Below, piece by piece: positions 47,637 to 56,484 of a stretch of DNA of 64,000 nucleotides. Origin of the DNA: Siphonodentalium dalli. Taxonomy: Eukaryota; Mollusca; Scaphopoda; Gadilida; Siphonodentaliidae. Under the pieces are notes generated by a model that was not told where the DNA came from, did no database searches, and saw only the letters and a program-made list of their open reading frames with translations. The DNA is taken from assembly GCA_032622095.1 (NCBI GenBank), contig CP136062.1, positions 228,734,578-228,798,577 on the forward strand. The letters run 5' to 3'. Numbering within the stretch: position 1 is the stretch's first letter; each line of letters starts with the position of its first letter. Made by a program: the position numbers and the translations under genes.

Positions 47637-48797
47637 GTGCCACAGGCGGAGTATCTCCCGGGATACTGCCGCAACTGTCTCAGGAGTCACTACAAGCTAA
47701 CTCTCAGGCCACCGGCCCGAGACAGGGTTCATGCGCTCAGTGGCACGACAAGGGGGAGCAGTTGTACATGCAACAGGAACACGCCGCGTACTTCTCCAAG
47801 CCAGAATACCCTAGCCAAGCCAAACCGATGGCGGAATCAACGGCGCCCAGCTACAACGAAGACCCGGCACCGGTTGAGCTACCGTAATGATGAAGGGGGC
47901 AGTGGCAAGACCACAAGAGCGATTGAGCTCTTCCGTTTAAGAGACCCCCGTATTTACCCCGACCCATCGCCTCGCGAAAAAAATGCGGGCCCGTGGGGTC
48001 AAAGCCCAGACATACCAGAGCTTCTTCCGATGGAGTGGTCAGAATGACTGGATGCCCGACCGCATGGGGCAGAAGATCATCACGCGGTTTGCACTGTGCC
48101 CCGGCCTATCCTGGAGATTTTCTCAAAATGACTTGACCCACACGGCGTCCAGGTAATTTGCTGGGGGGATCAAGGACAGCCGCCACCGATTGCAGGTGAA
48201 ATGCCTCGCCATTGGTGGCAAAAAAAGGCAGACTACTACGAAGAGGTTGGCGTCGACTACAGAGCGAACGATGAAGCCCTCAAAGCCCTGAAAAAGCGTA
48301 TACGCCTTCATGGTGTGACAAAGTCCAGTGCTAGGAATTGCGACTGGGGTGACCGGTTTGTGGAGCAGTGGAGGCCCGGTGACCTAATCATCACCAGCCG
48401 CCAGGAGATCCGCGACCAGACACATGAGCTGTTGCTCCGACGCCATAAGGATCATTTCCTAGATAACCCAGTGTCTATCCTTTACCACCCCAAGGACAGC
48501 CGAAAGCAGGACATTGACGTCGTAATACCAGGCACTGGCGACCCGCCGCACAGAGATGTGCTTGTTCTCAATGACGTCGTTGCGGTCTATATCGATGCCG
48601 CGGAGTGTGCTATTAAAACCGATGATTGGCGCCTGGGCTATGCTCTCACCGTCCACTCGAGCCAGAGTATTACGATCCACGACCCTCAGAAGGTCTGGAT
48701 CATCGACGACTACCTCCAGTGGTCCAATATGTGCTACTTAGCCGTATCTCGCGTGGAGTATTTGCAACAGCTCGAACGGAAACCTGTCCACCGATAG
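47637..48797 (+). pseudogene. Superfamily 1 helicase of the Polinton-like element, frameshifted
   Basis: In viruses and elements of this kind an SF1 helicase unwinds DNA during replication. A nucleotide-binding Walker A loop (GGSGKTTRAIELF) lies at about 47895-47933 in one frame. The following segment continues in a second frame, and the C-terminal part is open for 198 codons (48201-48797). Near its end are the SF1 signature GYALTVHSSQS (about residues 147-157) and YLAVSRVEYLQQLER. The region between (about 48080-48200), where Walker B is expected, is damaged. At least two frame changes make it non-functional. The gene runs rightward from the left TIR and meets the leftward integrase remnant tail to tail. 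Family assignment is firm; the exact clade is not. Confidence 0.75.
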
Positions 48798-48837
48798 AGG
48801 GTTCCGATGCCAGGCCCGCAAGGACATACAAAGGAAG

Positions 48838-48945
48838 CTTGTGGCATACAAGCGCCACGACCAGGCTAATGGACGTCAGGGATTCAATCTCAAGGTCGAC
48901 TATATCCTCGAGCTCCGTGAGGCCCAACAGAACCGCTGCATGACG
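48838..48945 (+). pseudogene. Continuation of the helicase gene or a following gene, truncated
   Basis: A segment of about 35 codons (LVAYKRHDQANGR, then LKVDYILELREAQQNRC) looks conserved-protein-like and resembles the lead-in to a zinc-binding nuclease-type module in related elements. After the Cys the sequence stops making sense on this strand and becomes the end of the leftward integrase remnant. The join is probably a deletion. The assignment is by inference. Confidence 0.35.
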
Positions 48946-49303
48946 ACCGCGACCTTTGTGGCTTCTTTTGTGGCGAGGGGCTCGGCTTATTTGTATCGAG
49001 AGGCCACGTCGACGACGGTGAGCGCGTACTTGTATGTCTTGCGACCCACCCGGTCATGAGGCAGAAAAAGCAGGTCGCCTGGTGGACTTCATTTGACACT
49101 GGCTCGTCAAACTTGGGCCTTGGCACATGCGGATTTGGTAGGCATATCTGCCAGATGGCCTGCTTCTTGAGCCACGCCCGTGTCACATCTTCAGACAGAA
49201 ATATTGGCTGCTGCCGCGAGGTTCTTGATTGCTGCAAGCCCCTTCCAGTAACCATCGGGCTGTAGTAGATTGTCCCGATGCGACTAGACACCTTGCTGTT
49301 CAT
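48940..49303 (-). pseudogene. Polinton-type integrase, truncated and frameshifted
   Basis: Reading leftward from an ATG at 49303, the N-terminal ~80 residues are intact and include VTRAWLKKQAIWQI and PRPKFDEPVSNEVHQA, the region that precedes the first catalytic Asp in integrases of the retroviral/Polinton superfamily. About 49070 the frame changes, and the next part (KYALTVVDVASRY) lies in another frame followed by a stop. The rest of the DDE core and the chromodomain-like end are missing because the sequence runs into the helicase-side segment. The product would join element ends to host DNA; this copy cannot. The ATG lies three bases from a palindromic AT-rich motif at 49301-49340. Confidence 0.75.
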
Positions 49304-49340
49304 ATTATTACTTTGTAATACATATTATTACTTTGTAATA
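49301..49340. promoter_or_regulatory. Duplicated 20-bp AT-rich dyad upstream of the integrase ATG
   Basis: Two exact tandem copies of CATATTATTACTTTGTAATA. TATTAC and GTAATA form a dyad around TTT. The same TATTACTTTGTAATA lies at 50125-50139, upstream of the next leftward gene. It is a candidate promoter element. Confidence 0.5.
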
Positions 49341-49569
49341 CATTGACAGAGTCACAATAAAATTACGTATACTAATAAGGAGGCGGGCTATCTTAGTATG
49401 TGGCTCAGCCAGTTCCGTAGGAACGGGAACGAGTTTACACTACCGCGAAACTGATAACTTTTCTATAACCGCATTGGCCTCTTCTCTGCCTTTCTGAATA
49501 AGTGCTTTTTTGCCTCGCCATCCATCACTGAGGCGTGCGTTTTTCGTGCCCTAGTCCGGATTTCCGTTT
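49341..49569. other. Element spacer or C-terminal end of the coiled-coil gene
   Basis: Coding-like GC content near 49500-49569. Leftward reading past the stop at 49570 shows no clear continuation. Confidence 0.3.
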
Positions 49570-50077
49570 TCATCTCGTTGAATTTGCGACTTCGTCCACA
49601 ATCAGGCGGAACTCGTCATTCGAAATCTGCCCGTCGACCAAGGCAGTCGACACGTGGCTTGAGATTGTGTTCAGTTTGCTGCTTGCCAGGACTCGAATCT
49701 CGTCGTGCTTCTTGGCCTTCACGCCCTGGCGGCGACGGATATATTTGCCCGACACGCCGAGAACGCCTCAGGCCAGAGCTGCGATTTCCAACCACAGAAC
49801 TGGGGCCGCTATGACAGTGGTCAAAATGCTCACGCCCCGGACGCCCATCCCCATGCTAGCTGTGAGCAATGCGGTGTCAACGCCATCCAAGGCGTTCTCC
49901 CCCCTTGTATAACGCCACCATTTGATCTCGCTCTTCCTCGAGTTGCTTTTTTAATTGCGGGATTTCACGGATCCGGTAGGACGATTCGTGTCCATTTTTG
50001 AGGTTAGGATATATTCTATTAGTTCCTATGGAACAGTCACTATCACGGCTCGGTGCCGAGGGTTGCTTCGTCATCAT
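49570..50077 (-). pseudogene. Coiled-coil/membrane protein of the element, frameshifted
   Basis: The leftward gene starts at 50077. The first ~65 residues end in a charged helix (REIPQLKKQLEEERDQM) typical of a coiled coil. The frame then shifts near 49890. The new frame gives a hydrophobic, alanine- and valine-rich segment that could span a membrane twice, is cut by one stop near 49770, and ends in a 61-codon part with a basic stretch and DGQISNDEFRLIVDEV, which resembles an EF-hand-like acidic helix pair. I know similar proteins as anonymous companions in invertebrate mobile elements; the function is unknown. Confidence 0.5.
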
Positions 50078-50084
50078 GTATATC

Positions 50085-50140
50085 TATAGCTTCGCTATAA
50101 TTAAAATGTAATAATATAAATATGTATTACTTTGTAATAA
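50085..50140. promoter_or_regulatory. Hairpin TATAGCTTCGCTATA plus AT-rich dyad
   Basis: TATAGC-TTC-GCTATA (50085-50099) and TATTAC-TTT-GTAATA (50125-50139) lie in the gap upstream of the leftward coiled-coil gene. The first motif recurs inverted at 51318-51332 and 52929-52943, the second at 49301-49340. All are in gaps directly before start codons. Confidence 0.5.
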
Positions 50141-50141
50141 T

Positions 50142-50420
50142 TCACATGTCCAATTCGATAAGGAGATTCACTACTGCACAGGTCCCCGGGTCCCCCGAGT
50201 GGTCGTCTTTCCAGTCAAACGTTATTACATCACACCGTCGCAGCTTCAATGGATCTGCAAACACCCTCGTCCTCTTCTGTTTCTCACTAGATATTTTTTC
50301 TCCGTGCTCTGTCTTTTTGCCGTTTATAACCACAACCGCGGCAAAGTCACCATTAGTGTGAGACGCGGACAGGCCCCATTCGTATTATTTTAGCATTCGC
50401 TAGTATGCGGTATCCACACA
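50142..50420 (-). CDS. Small leftward frame, unrecognised
   Basis: Leftward frame ending in stop 50142-50144; 63 codons are open from the first ATG (50333). It is lysine- and charge-rich at first (MVINGKKTEHGEKISSEKQK) and ends hydrophobic. The frame is open further upstream, into the start of the duplicated segment (about 50338 onward), before stops. It could be the C-terminal part of the gene to its right after a frameshift. I cannot assign a function. Confidence 0.35.
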
Positions 50421-51274
50421 ACCTATCCCCAGTAGCCGAGTTCCCCGTGGTGAACGGCCGATCGCCGCCCCTTCCGAGTAAACCATCCCCACGTGACGCT
50501 GCCATTGAATTCTGCCCAGATAGTAATATGGGCACTACGCGGCGGAGTACCAGTTCCGTAGGAACTCTCACTGTGTGCAGAAAACTCTATAGGGCCGTAG
50601 ATACTCATCGTATATCTAGTACCACACTGATAGGTAGGTCACTATTCAGACGTACACCTCTATCATCGCGGACCTTTATCTTCAATTCACTCTGTGTTCA
50701 GCACTGAAGAAGTTTGAACTCAGGATGCTCGACTCGGAGGGTGCCGATGGCACCAAATGAGTGACAGTCAAACCAAATTGTTGCCAGGATGTTGGATGGA
50801 GCCTCATCTACAACGGGACTAGAGCTGTTTATCTGCTCCAAGTGCAGATGAAGCATTTTTGTGGATGCAAAGTTGACGGGGCGGTCCCCAGTATATGTGC
50901 CAGCAAGAGAGCCACTGGCCATTTAAACCGTTGTCCAATCCAAGTAAGGACAGCAGTCCATCTGTAAATAAGATCGATGGACAGCTGTCTATCTGTAAAT
51001 AAGATCTCCTGGCCATCATCCACGGTTAGATTACCAAACCATTAACTTTGCTCACCGCCAGTATGGTGTCAATGTTTTCCTCCACAAGGTCCCCTATCTG
51101 TGTGAAGTTATACAGCCCCGGAGGAACGTCTATTTCTTTAATAATTCCGCGACTGTTCTTCCACGAGAACGACTCCCCATTGTTTATGTTGTACCACCCA
51201 ACTGTATAAGTGATTGAGCGGAGGCCAACTCGTTGATCGCCACCGCGGTTGTCAATGCATTGGAGGGGGTCCAC
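50353..51274 (-). pseudogene. Possible minor capsid (penton-like) protein, copy 1, frameshifted
   Basis: The leftward coding trace starts near 51274. The first segment has TVGWYNINNGESF, then IDVPPGLYNFTQI, the 'PPG-Y' strand seen in small virion proteins of Polintons and relatives. It runs to a stop at 51026, continues in another frame to about 50925, then shifts again at MASGSLAGTYTGDRPVNFAS (50922). A last part with LKIKVRDDRG lies near 50690. At least two frame changes are present. The fold suggestion rests on pattern memory, so the capsid role is tentative. Copy 2 carries the same breaks. Confidence 0.45.
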
Positions 51275-51299
51275 CGCCTCGCCTTTTTGGACATTTGTG

Positions 51300-51363
51300 A
51301 GTGTTATATGAACATACCTATAGCGAAGCTATTATTATATGTATATACGTATACAATATAATA
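51300..51363. promoter_or_regulatory. Divergent AT-rich intergenic segment, copy 1
   Basis: It lies between the leftward capsid-like remnant and the rightward ATG at 51364. It contains CTATAGCGAAGCTAT (hairpin) and the palindrome TATATACGTATA, then CAATATAATAATG. Copy 2 is at 52911-52974. Confidence 0.5.
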
Positions 51364-52005
51364 ATGACGAATAAGGCGTTCGGCTTTAATGGCGAGGCTA
51401 AGTACAGTACTGGTGGAGTATTCAACTCCAAAGTTGACTTAGAGCTAACACGTTCCAATATCCAGATACAGACATACCTATCCGCGGGCGCTTTTCAAGC
51501 TGAGTTTCCTGATGTGTTTCAGAAGTACCTGCTGCCTAAAGTCGAGTCTTTACTCAAGACACAAAATTTTCGGCCGAGATGGCCATTAATGACCCACCCC
51601 TTGTTTCGACCAATTTCCGTTCATTTTCGGACTTTGCCTATTTTCGAGGCATTTTTGAACTTTTTTCCAGAATATTTTTGTCTCGCCCTACTTATGACGT
51701 TGCCATGGTCATTTGCCACATTTTCCCAAATTTTCCTGACCGAGCAGAGCGGGAATTTCTATTTGACCCACTTTTTCGGACTCGACCCAAAAACTTTTCG
51801 GGCCGAAAAGTTCGGCCCAGGTGGCCATTTTTTAATATCTGACAGTTTGCCACATTTTCCGAAATTTTCCCGACCGAGCAGAGCGAAAACTGGGATTCGA
51901 CCCACTTTTTCGGACTCGATCCAAATTTTGTTCCGCACAAAATATTTGGCCGAGGTGGCCATTTATGACCCCGCACTTGTTTCGGCAAAGTCACCATTAG
52001 TGTGA
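51364..52005 (+). pseudogene. Rightward frame fused to subterminal repeats, copy 1
   Basis: The first ~69 residues (MTNKAFGFNGEAKYSTGG, then LSAGAFQAEFPDVFQKYL) look like a genuine protein start directly after an AT-rich promoter-like region. I do not recognise the family; an N-terminal piece of a virion protein is possible given its neighbours. At about 51565 the sequence enters the 390-bp repeat in frame and stays open to 52005 only because the repeat lacks stops in this frame. The gene body appears to have been replaced by repeat DNA through deletion. Confidence 0.45.
51566..51984 (+). repeat. Subterminal ~390-bp repeat, first interior unit
   Basis: GGCCGAGATGGCCATTAATG, CTTGTTTCG, CATTTTCGGACTTTGCC, TTGCCATGGTCATTTGCCAC and two CCGAGCAGAGCG modules. 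The unit ends inside CTTGTTTCGG, where duplicate 2 begins. Confidence 0.9.
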
Positions 52006-53430
52006 GACGCGGACAGGCCCCATTCGTATTATTTTAGCATTCGCTAGTATGCGGTATCCACACAACCTATCCCCAGTAGCCGAGTTCCCCGTGGTGAACG
52101 GCCGATCGCCGCCCCTTCCGAGTAAACCATCCCCACGTGACGCTGCCATTGAATTCTGCCCAGATAGTAATATGGGCACTACGCGGCGGAGTACCAGTTC
52201 CGTAGGAACTCTCACTGTGTGCAGAAAACTCTATAGGGCCGTAGATACTCATCGTATATCTAGTACCACACTGATAGGTAGGTCACTATTCAGACGTACA
52301 CCTCTACCATCGCGGACCTTTTTCTTCAATTCACTCTGTGTTCAGCACTGAAGAAGTTTGAACTCAGGATGCTCGACTCGGAGGGTGCCGATGGCACCAA
52401 ATGAGTGACAGTCAAACCAAATTGTTGCCAGGATGTTGGATGGAGCCTCATCTACAACGGGACTAGAGCTGTTTATCTGCTCCAAGTGCAGATGAAGCAT
52501 TTTTGTGGATGCAAAGTTGACGGGGCGGTCCCCAGTATATGTGCCAGCAAGAGAGCCACTGGCCATTTAAACCGTTGTCCAATCCAAGTAAGGACAGCAG
52601 TCCATCTGTAAATAAGATCGATGGACAGCTGTCTATCTGTAAATAAGATCTCCTGGCCATCATCCACGGTTAGATTACCAAACCATTAACTTTGCTCACC
52701 GCCAGTATGGTGTCAATGTTTTCCTCCACAAGGTCCCCTATCTGTGTGAAGTTATACAGCCCCGGAGGAACGTCTATTTCTTTAATAATTCCGCGACTGT
52801 TCTTCCACGAGAACGACTCCCCATTGTTTATGTTGTACCACCCAACTGTATAACCGCGGTTGTCAATGCATTGGAGGGGGTCCACCGCCTCGCCTTTTTG
52901 GACATTTGTGAGTGTTATATGAACAAACCTATAGCGAAGCTATTATTATATGTATATACGTATACAATATAATAATGACGAATAAGGCGTTCGGCTTTAA
53001 TGGCGAGGCTAAGTACAGTACTGGTGGAGTATTCAACTCCAAAGTTGACTTAGAGCTAACACGTTCCAATATCCAGATACAGACATACCTATCCGCGGGC
53101 GCTTTTCAAGCTGAGTTTCCTGATGTGTTTCAGAAGTACCTGCTGCCTAAAGTCGAGTCTTTACTCAAGACACAAAATTTTCGGCCGAGATGGCCATTAA
53201 TGACCCACCCCTTGTTTCGACCAATTTCCGTTCATTTTCGGACTTTGCCTATTTTCGAGGCATTTTTGAACTTTTTTCCAGAATATTTTTGTCTCGCCCT
53301 ACTTAAGACGTTGCCATGGTCATTTGCCACATTTTCCCAAATTTTCCTGACCGAGCAGCGCGGAAATTTCTATTTGACCCACTTTTTCGGACTCGACCCA
53401 AAAACTTTTCGGCCCGAAAAGTTCGGCCCA
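51982..53430. repeat. 1.64-kb tandem duplication, unit 2
   Basis: It is identical in order to unit 1, with a 33-bp in-frame deletion relative to it (bases corresponding to 51208-51240 are missing at about 52851) and scattered substitutions. The frameshifts of the capsid-like remnant are shared with unit 1. Confidence 0.95.
51997..52885 (-). pseudogene. Possible minor capsid protein, copy 2, frameshifted
   Basis: This duplicate of 50353-51274 has the same stop and frame changes plus loss of 11 codons near its N-terminus (DQRVGLRSITY region). Since the breaks are shared, the gene was already dead when the segment duplicated. Confidence 0.45.
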
Positions 53431-53664
53431 GGTGGCCATTTTTTAATATGTGACAGTTTGCCACATTTTCCGAAATATTCCCGACCGAGCAGAACGAAAA
53501 CTGGAATTCGAACCACTTTTTCGGACTCGACCCAAAACATTTTCGGCCCAAATTTTTTGGCCGAGGTGGCCTATTTTCCAGAATTTTTTTTCACACGAAA
53601 TTTTGTCTCGCCCTACTTAAGACGTTGCCATGGTCATTTGCCACATTTCCCCAAATATTCCTGA
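52975..53664 (+). pseudogene. Rightward frame fused to subterminal repeats, copy 2
   Basis: Duplicate of the frame at 51364, with the same 69-residue start. It stays open for 250 codons through the repeat array. The repeat-encoded part is unlikely to be a protein. Confidence 0.4.
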
Positions 53665-54449
53665 CCGAGCAGAGCGGGAATTTCTATTTGACCCACTTTT
53701 TCGGACTCGACCCAAAAACTTTTCGGCCCGAAAAGTTCGGCCCAGGTGGCCATTTTTTAATATCTGACAGTTTGCCACATTTTCCGAAATTTTCCCGACC
53801 GAGCAGAGCGAAAACTGGGATTCGACCCACTTTTTCGGACTCGATCCAAATTTTGTTCCGCACAAAATATTTGGCCGAGGTGGCCATTTATGACCCCGCA
53901 CTTGTTTCGGTCAATTTCCGTTCATTTTCGGACTTTGCCTATTTTCGAGGCATTTTTGAACTTTTTTCCAGAATATTTTTTCACAGGAAATTTTGTCTCA
54001 CCCTACTTAAGACGTTGCCATGGTCATTTACCACATTTTCCCAAATTTTCCTGACCGAGCAGAGCGGGAATTTCTATTTGACCCACTTTTTCGGACTCGA
54101 CCCAAAACCTTTTCAGCCCAAAAAGTTCGGCCCAGGTGGCCATTTTTTAATATGTGACAGTTTGCCACATTTTCCCAAATTTTCCCGACCGAGCAGAGCG
54201 AAAACTGGGATTCGACCCACTTTTTCGGACTCGACCCAAAAACATTTCCGCCCAAAAGTTTTGGCCGATGTTGCCATTAATGACCCACCACTTGTTTCGG
54301 CCAATTTCCGTTAATTTTCGGACTTTGCCTATTTTCGAGGCATTTTTGAACTTTTTTCCAGAATTTATTTTCACAGGAAATTTTGTCTCGCCCTACTTAA
54401 GACGTTGCCATGGTCATTTGCCACAATTCCCCAAATTTTTTGAATAAGG
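53177..54449 (+). repeat. Right subterminal 390-bp tandem repeats
   Basis: The landmark TTGCCATGGTCATT recurs at about 53314, 53625, 54015 and 54405, spacing 310 (with an ~80-bp deletion), 390 and 390. Each 390-bp unit holds three related ~130-bp modules: two with GACCGAGCAGAGCG, TTTTTCGGACTCGACC and GGTGGCCATT, and one with CATTTTCGGACTTTGCC and CTTAAGACG. Because 390 is divisible by 3, long frames remain open on both strands. Confidence 0.92.
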
Positions 54450-55796
54450 CAAGGGGTGGTCTGGAAAAAAATTGCACATATAGGGCCCAAAAAGTGTTTT
54501 TCCGACCTCGAGGGACCCACCACCCCATTTTTGCAAAAAAAATATTTTTTTCCTCCAAAATTTTGTGGACCCACCCCCCGTTTCTCATGTTTTTATCAAA
54601 ATTTCAGAGGTTTTTTTAGCCGTTCTTCAATAACTGTGTTAACTGCCTTACTAATTGGTAAACACAGATCAGAAAAACGAAAAATATACTGTATTTCCAT
54701 GTGTTTCCTGGTGTTTTCAGTATCTAACAACAATATTAATTAAGCATTGTGTAGGTACACTATATGTCACAAATTATAGCCTTAATATATCGAGTGTGTT
54801 GTGTCTGACAGAGAACACTGGCCAGTGTAAATAGTGGTAAACAGGTCAGGGGTTCCACAATTATATGTGCATGATCAAAGAACTCTTTAGTCTTATCCAA
54901 CGGGATTGGGTGGGGAGGGGAATTGTTTTTTGGTTATGTATACACATAGATATATGGTTATTATAATGCCCGATATTAGTCGGCGGGTATATAGTTGACG
55001 TCTCGAGCCGTCTGTTCGTACAAACATTTTGAATTTTAACTCAAGTGTCAGTTCATGTACCTTTATAGTATTTTAGTTTCGTCTTATTGAGCAGTAAAGC
55101 TCCCAGATGAAGTTCGGAAATTCAATGAGAATAGCGTCACCTTCATTTGGGATTGTCTGAGCAGTAAACAGTAATGTCATTCATCATAACCAATTCAGCT
55201 TTATTTGGATAATTGTTGCAAATTAACATTACTTGCAATCATTCAAGATGAGAAATAACCAGAAGGAATGAATTTGATTACATGCCAGAACAAGACAGTA
55301 TTTCAGACATTATAAATTTATGAGATACCCTTTTCAATTTCATGTTATGCAACAATCAGGTTAATGATATCTACTAGTAGTCATCATTGAGTATTCACCA
55401 TGTGGTATCCAATTTGTGATAGAGTTTTTTTGTTTTATTACTTTTATTCAGATAATACAACTGGGTAATATATTAATTTTGTTACTAAATATTTCTTCCG
55501 TTGATCATAAGTTTCCTGAACGTTAATACGGTGGTCCACTGTGAAGTGGTCCGGGATACTGTGAAATCCAGAATGTTGCTAAATCTGAGGCTAAAGAGTC
55601 ACTTTAGCTGCCTATATAGCCCTATACCAACAAGCATGGTACTAACATGCTTACAAACAACATTACATGGTCAGTACTTGTAAATTGTTTGAAAAAAACC
55701 CATTTTGGAAAAAATTTACAAGCACCATTTTTCCGCCTCTGGACCACCCACCCACCCCGGCCCTATATTCGGAATTATTTTGCAGACCCCCCCCCT
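54450..55796. mobile_element. hAT-like non-autonomous element in the right TIR
   Basis: GAATAAGG is duplicated directly at 54442-54449 and 55797-55804, an 8-bp target duplication. The end CAAGGGGTGGTCTGG, then ATATAGGGCC, is mirrored at the right by GGCCCTATAT and GCAGACCCCCCCC. The empty site survives at 59.39 kb (TTTTTTGAATAAGGAATAAG). No transposase frame is visible in its 1347 bases. Confidence 0.8.
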
Positions 55797-56468
55797 GAAT
55801 AAGGAACAAGGAATAAGTAACGAAATTCACGCTGCTTGTCAAATTCATGTTATTAATTGGCAACTCTAGTATGTGACTCTCAGGTGCAACGTGTGTGATA
55901 AGCTATGCCAATTTTAAAGTGTAAGTCGCGTTCAATCCTTTCATATTTCTCGTTAACACAAAAGCATGTCCGCCCCGCGGGAATAAAGTGCTCAGATTTG
56001 ATTACACCGTGATGTAAAATTACAACAAATTTATGTATAGATATACCACGTAGCGTCCTCCATAAAAATGATAGCACAATGTGGTATTTTGTTTTGTTAA
56101 TTTTCCATCGATTATTGTGAAATAATCAACATTATTTACTCGATTGGGCCTGGACGCGATGCCGTGTTACATTTTTTTAAATTTAATCAGCATCACGCAT
56201 TTACGTCCAACGAAGTGATTGCATACATCATACATGCTGCACATTTAGTTAGCATGGAATATATTAAAACGATTTAGTACTAATAGTACATTGTGTATAC
56301 CACGGCTATACATCTATATGGGTGGTCTTAGTGTGTAAATATATGTATACATGTATATAACCAATGCAATGTAATAATGTATTCACATACATACTAATGT
56401 CCTATTAATCTCTAATGTACTTGTGTTCGGCGACAAATATTAAAGACATAATACATATTACATTCATA
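55797..56468. repeat. Right terminal inverted repeat, outer part
   Basis: Complement of 46051-46735. It ends in ATTACATTCATA. See the left TIR. Confidence 0.92.
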
Positions 56469-56484
56469 CCGAGGTACTACTTAA

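Larger units (their letters stand above)
50338..51981. repeat. 1.64-kb tandem duplication, unit 1
   Basis: Everything from CGGCAAAGTCACCATTAG at 50338 recurs 1644 bp further right with nearly 100% identity. The unit includes the capsid-like remnant, the divergent promoter, the rightward frame and part of the subterminal repeats. Confidence 0.95.
46051..56468. mobile_element. Polinton/Maverick-like (virus-derived) element, degenerate
   Basis: A 10.4-kb region is bounded by inverted repeats of at least 1 kb, and the outer ~690 bp are almost identical. Order: left TIR; helicase remnant (+); integrase remnant (-); coiled-coil/membrane protein (-); small frames (-); possible minor capsid remnant (-); a divergent frame (+); a 1.64-kb duplicate of the last part; right TIR. 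A retrovirus-type integrase together with virus-like genes and long TIRs is the Polinton/adintovirus pattern. Polymerase B, packaging ATPase, protease and major capsid genes are not seen. No 6-bp target duplication is visible outside the ends (AGTTGT at the left, CCGAGG at the right), so the exact limits are uncertain. The GC-rich coding core contrasts with the AT-rich host. A hAT element (54450-55796) interrupts the right TIR. Confidence 0.75.

Noticed and set aside
53200-54740. Long frames on both strands of the 390-bp repeats as repetitive proteins
   Set aside because: The repeat length is divisible by three and lacks stops, so frames persist passively. Deletions and substitutions show no coding pattern.
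46045-56475. 6-bp target duplication for the virus-like element
   Set aside because: The bases outside the two TIR ends (AGTTGT and CCGAGG) do not match, so I do not claim one.
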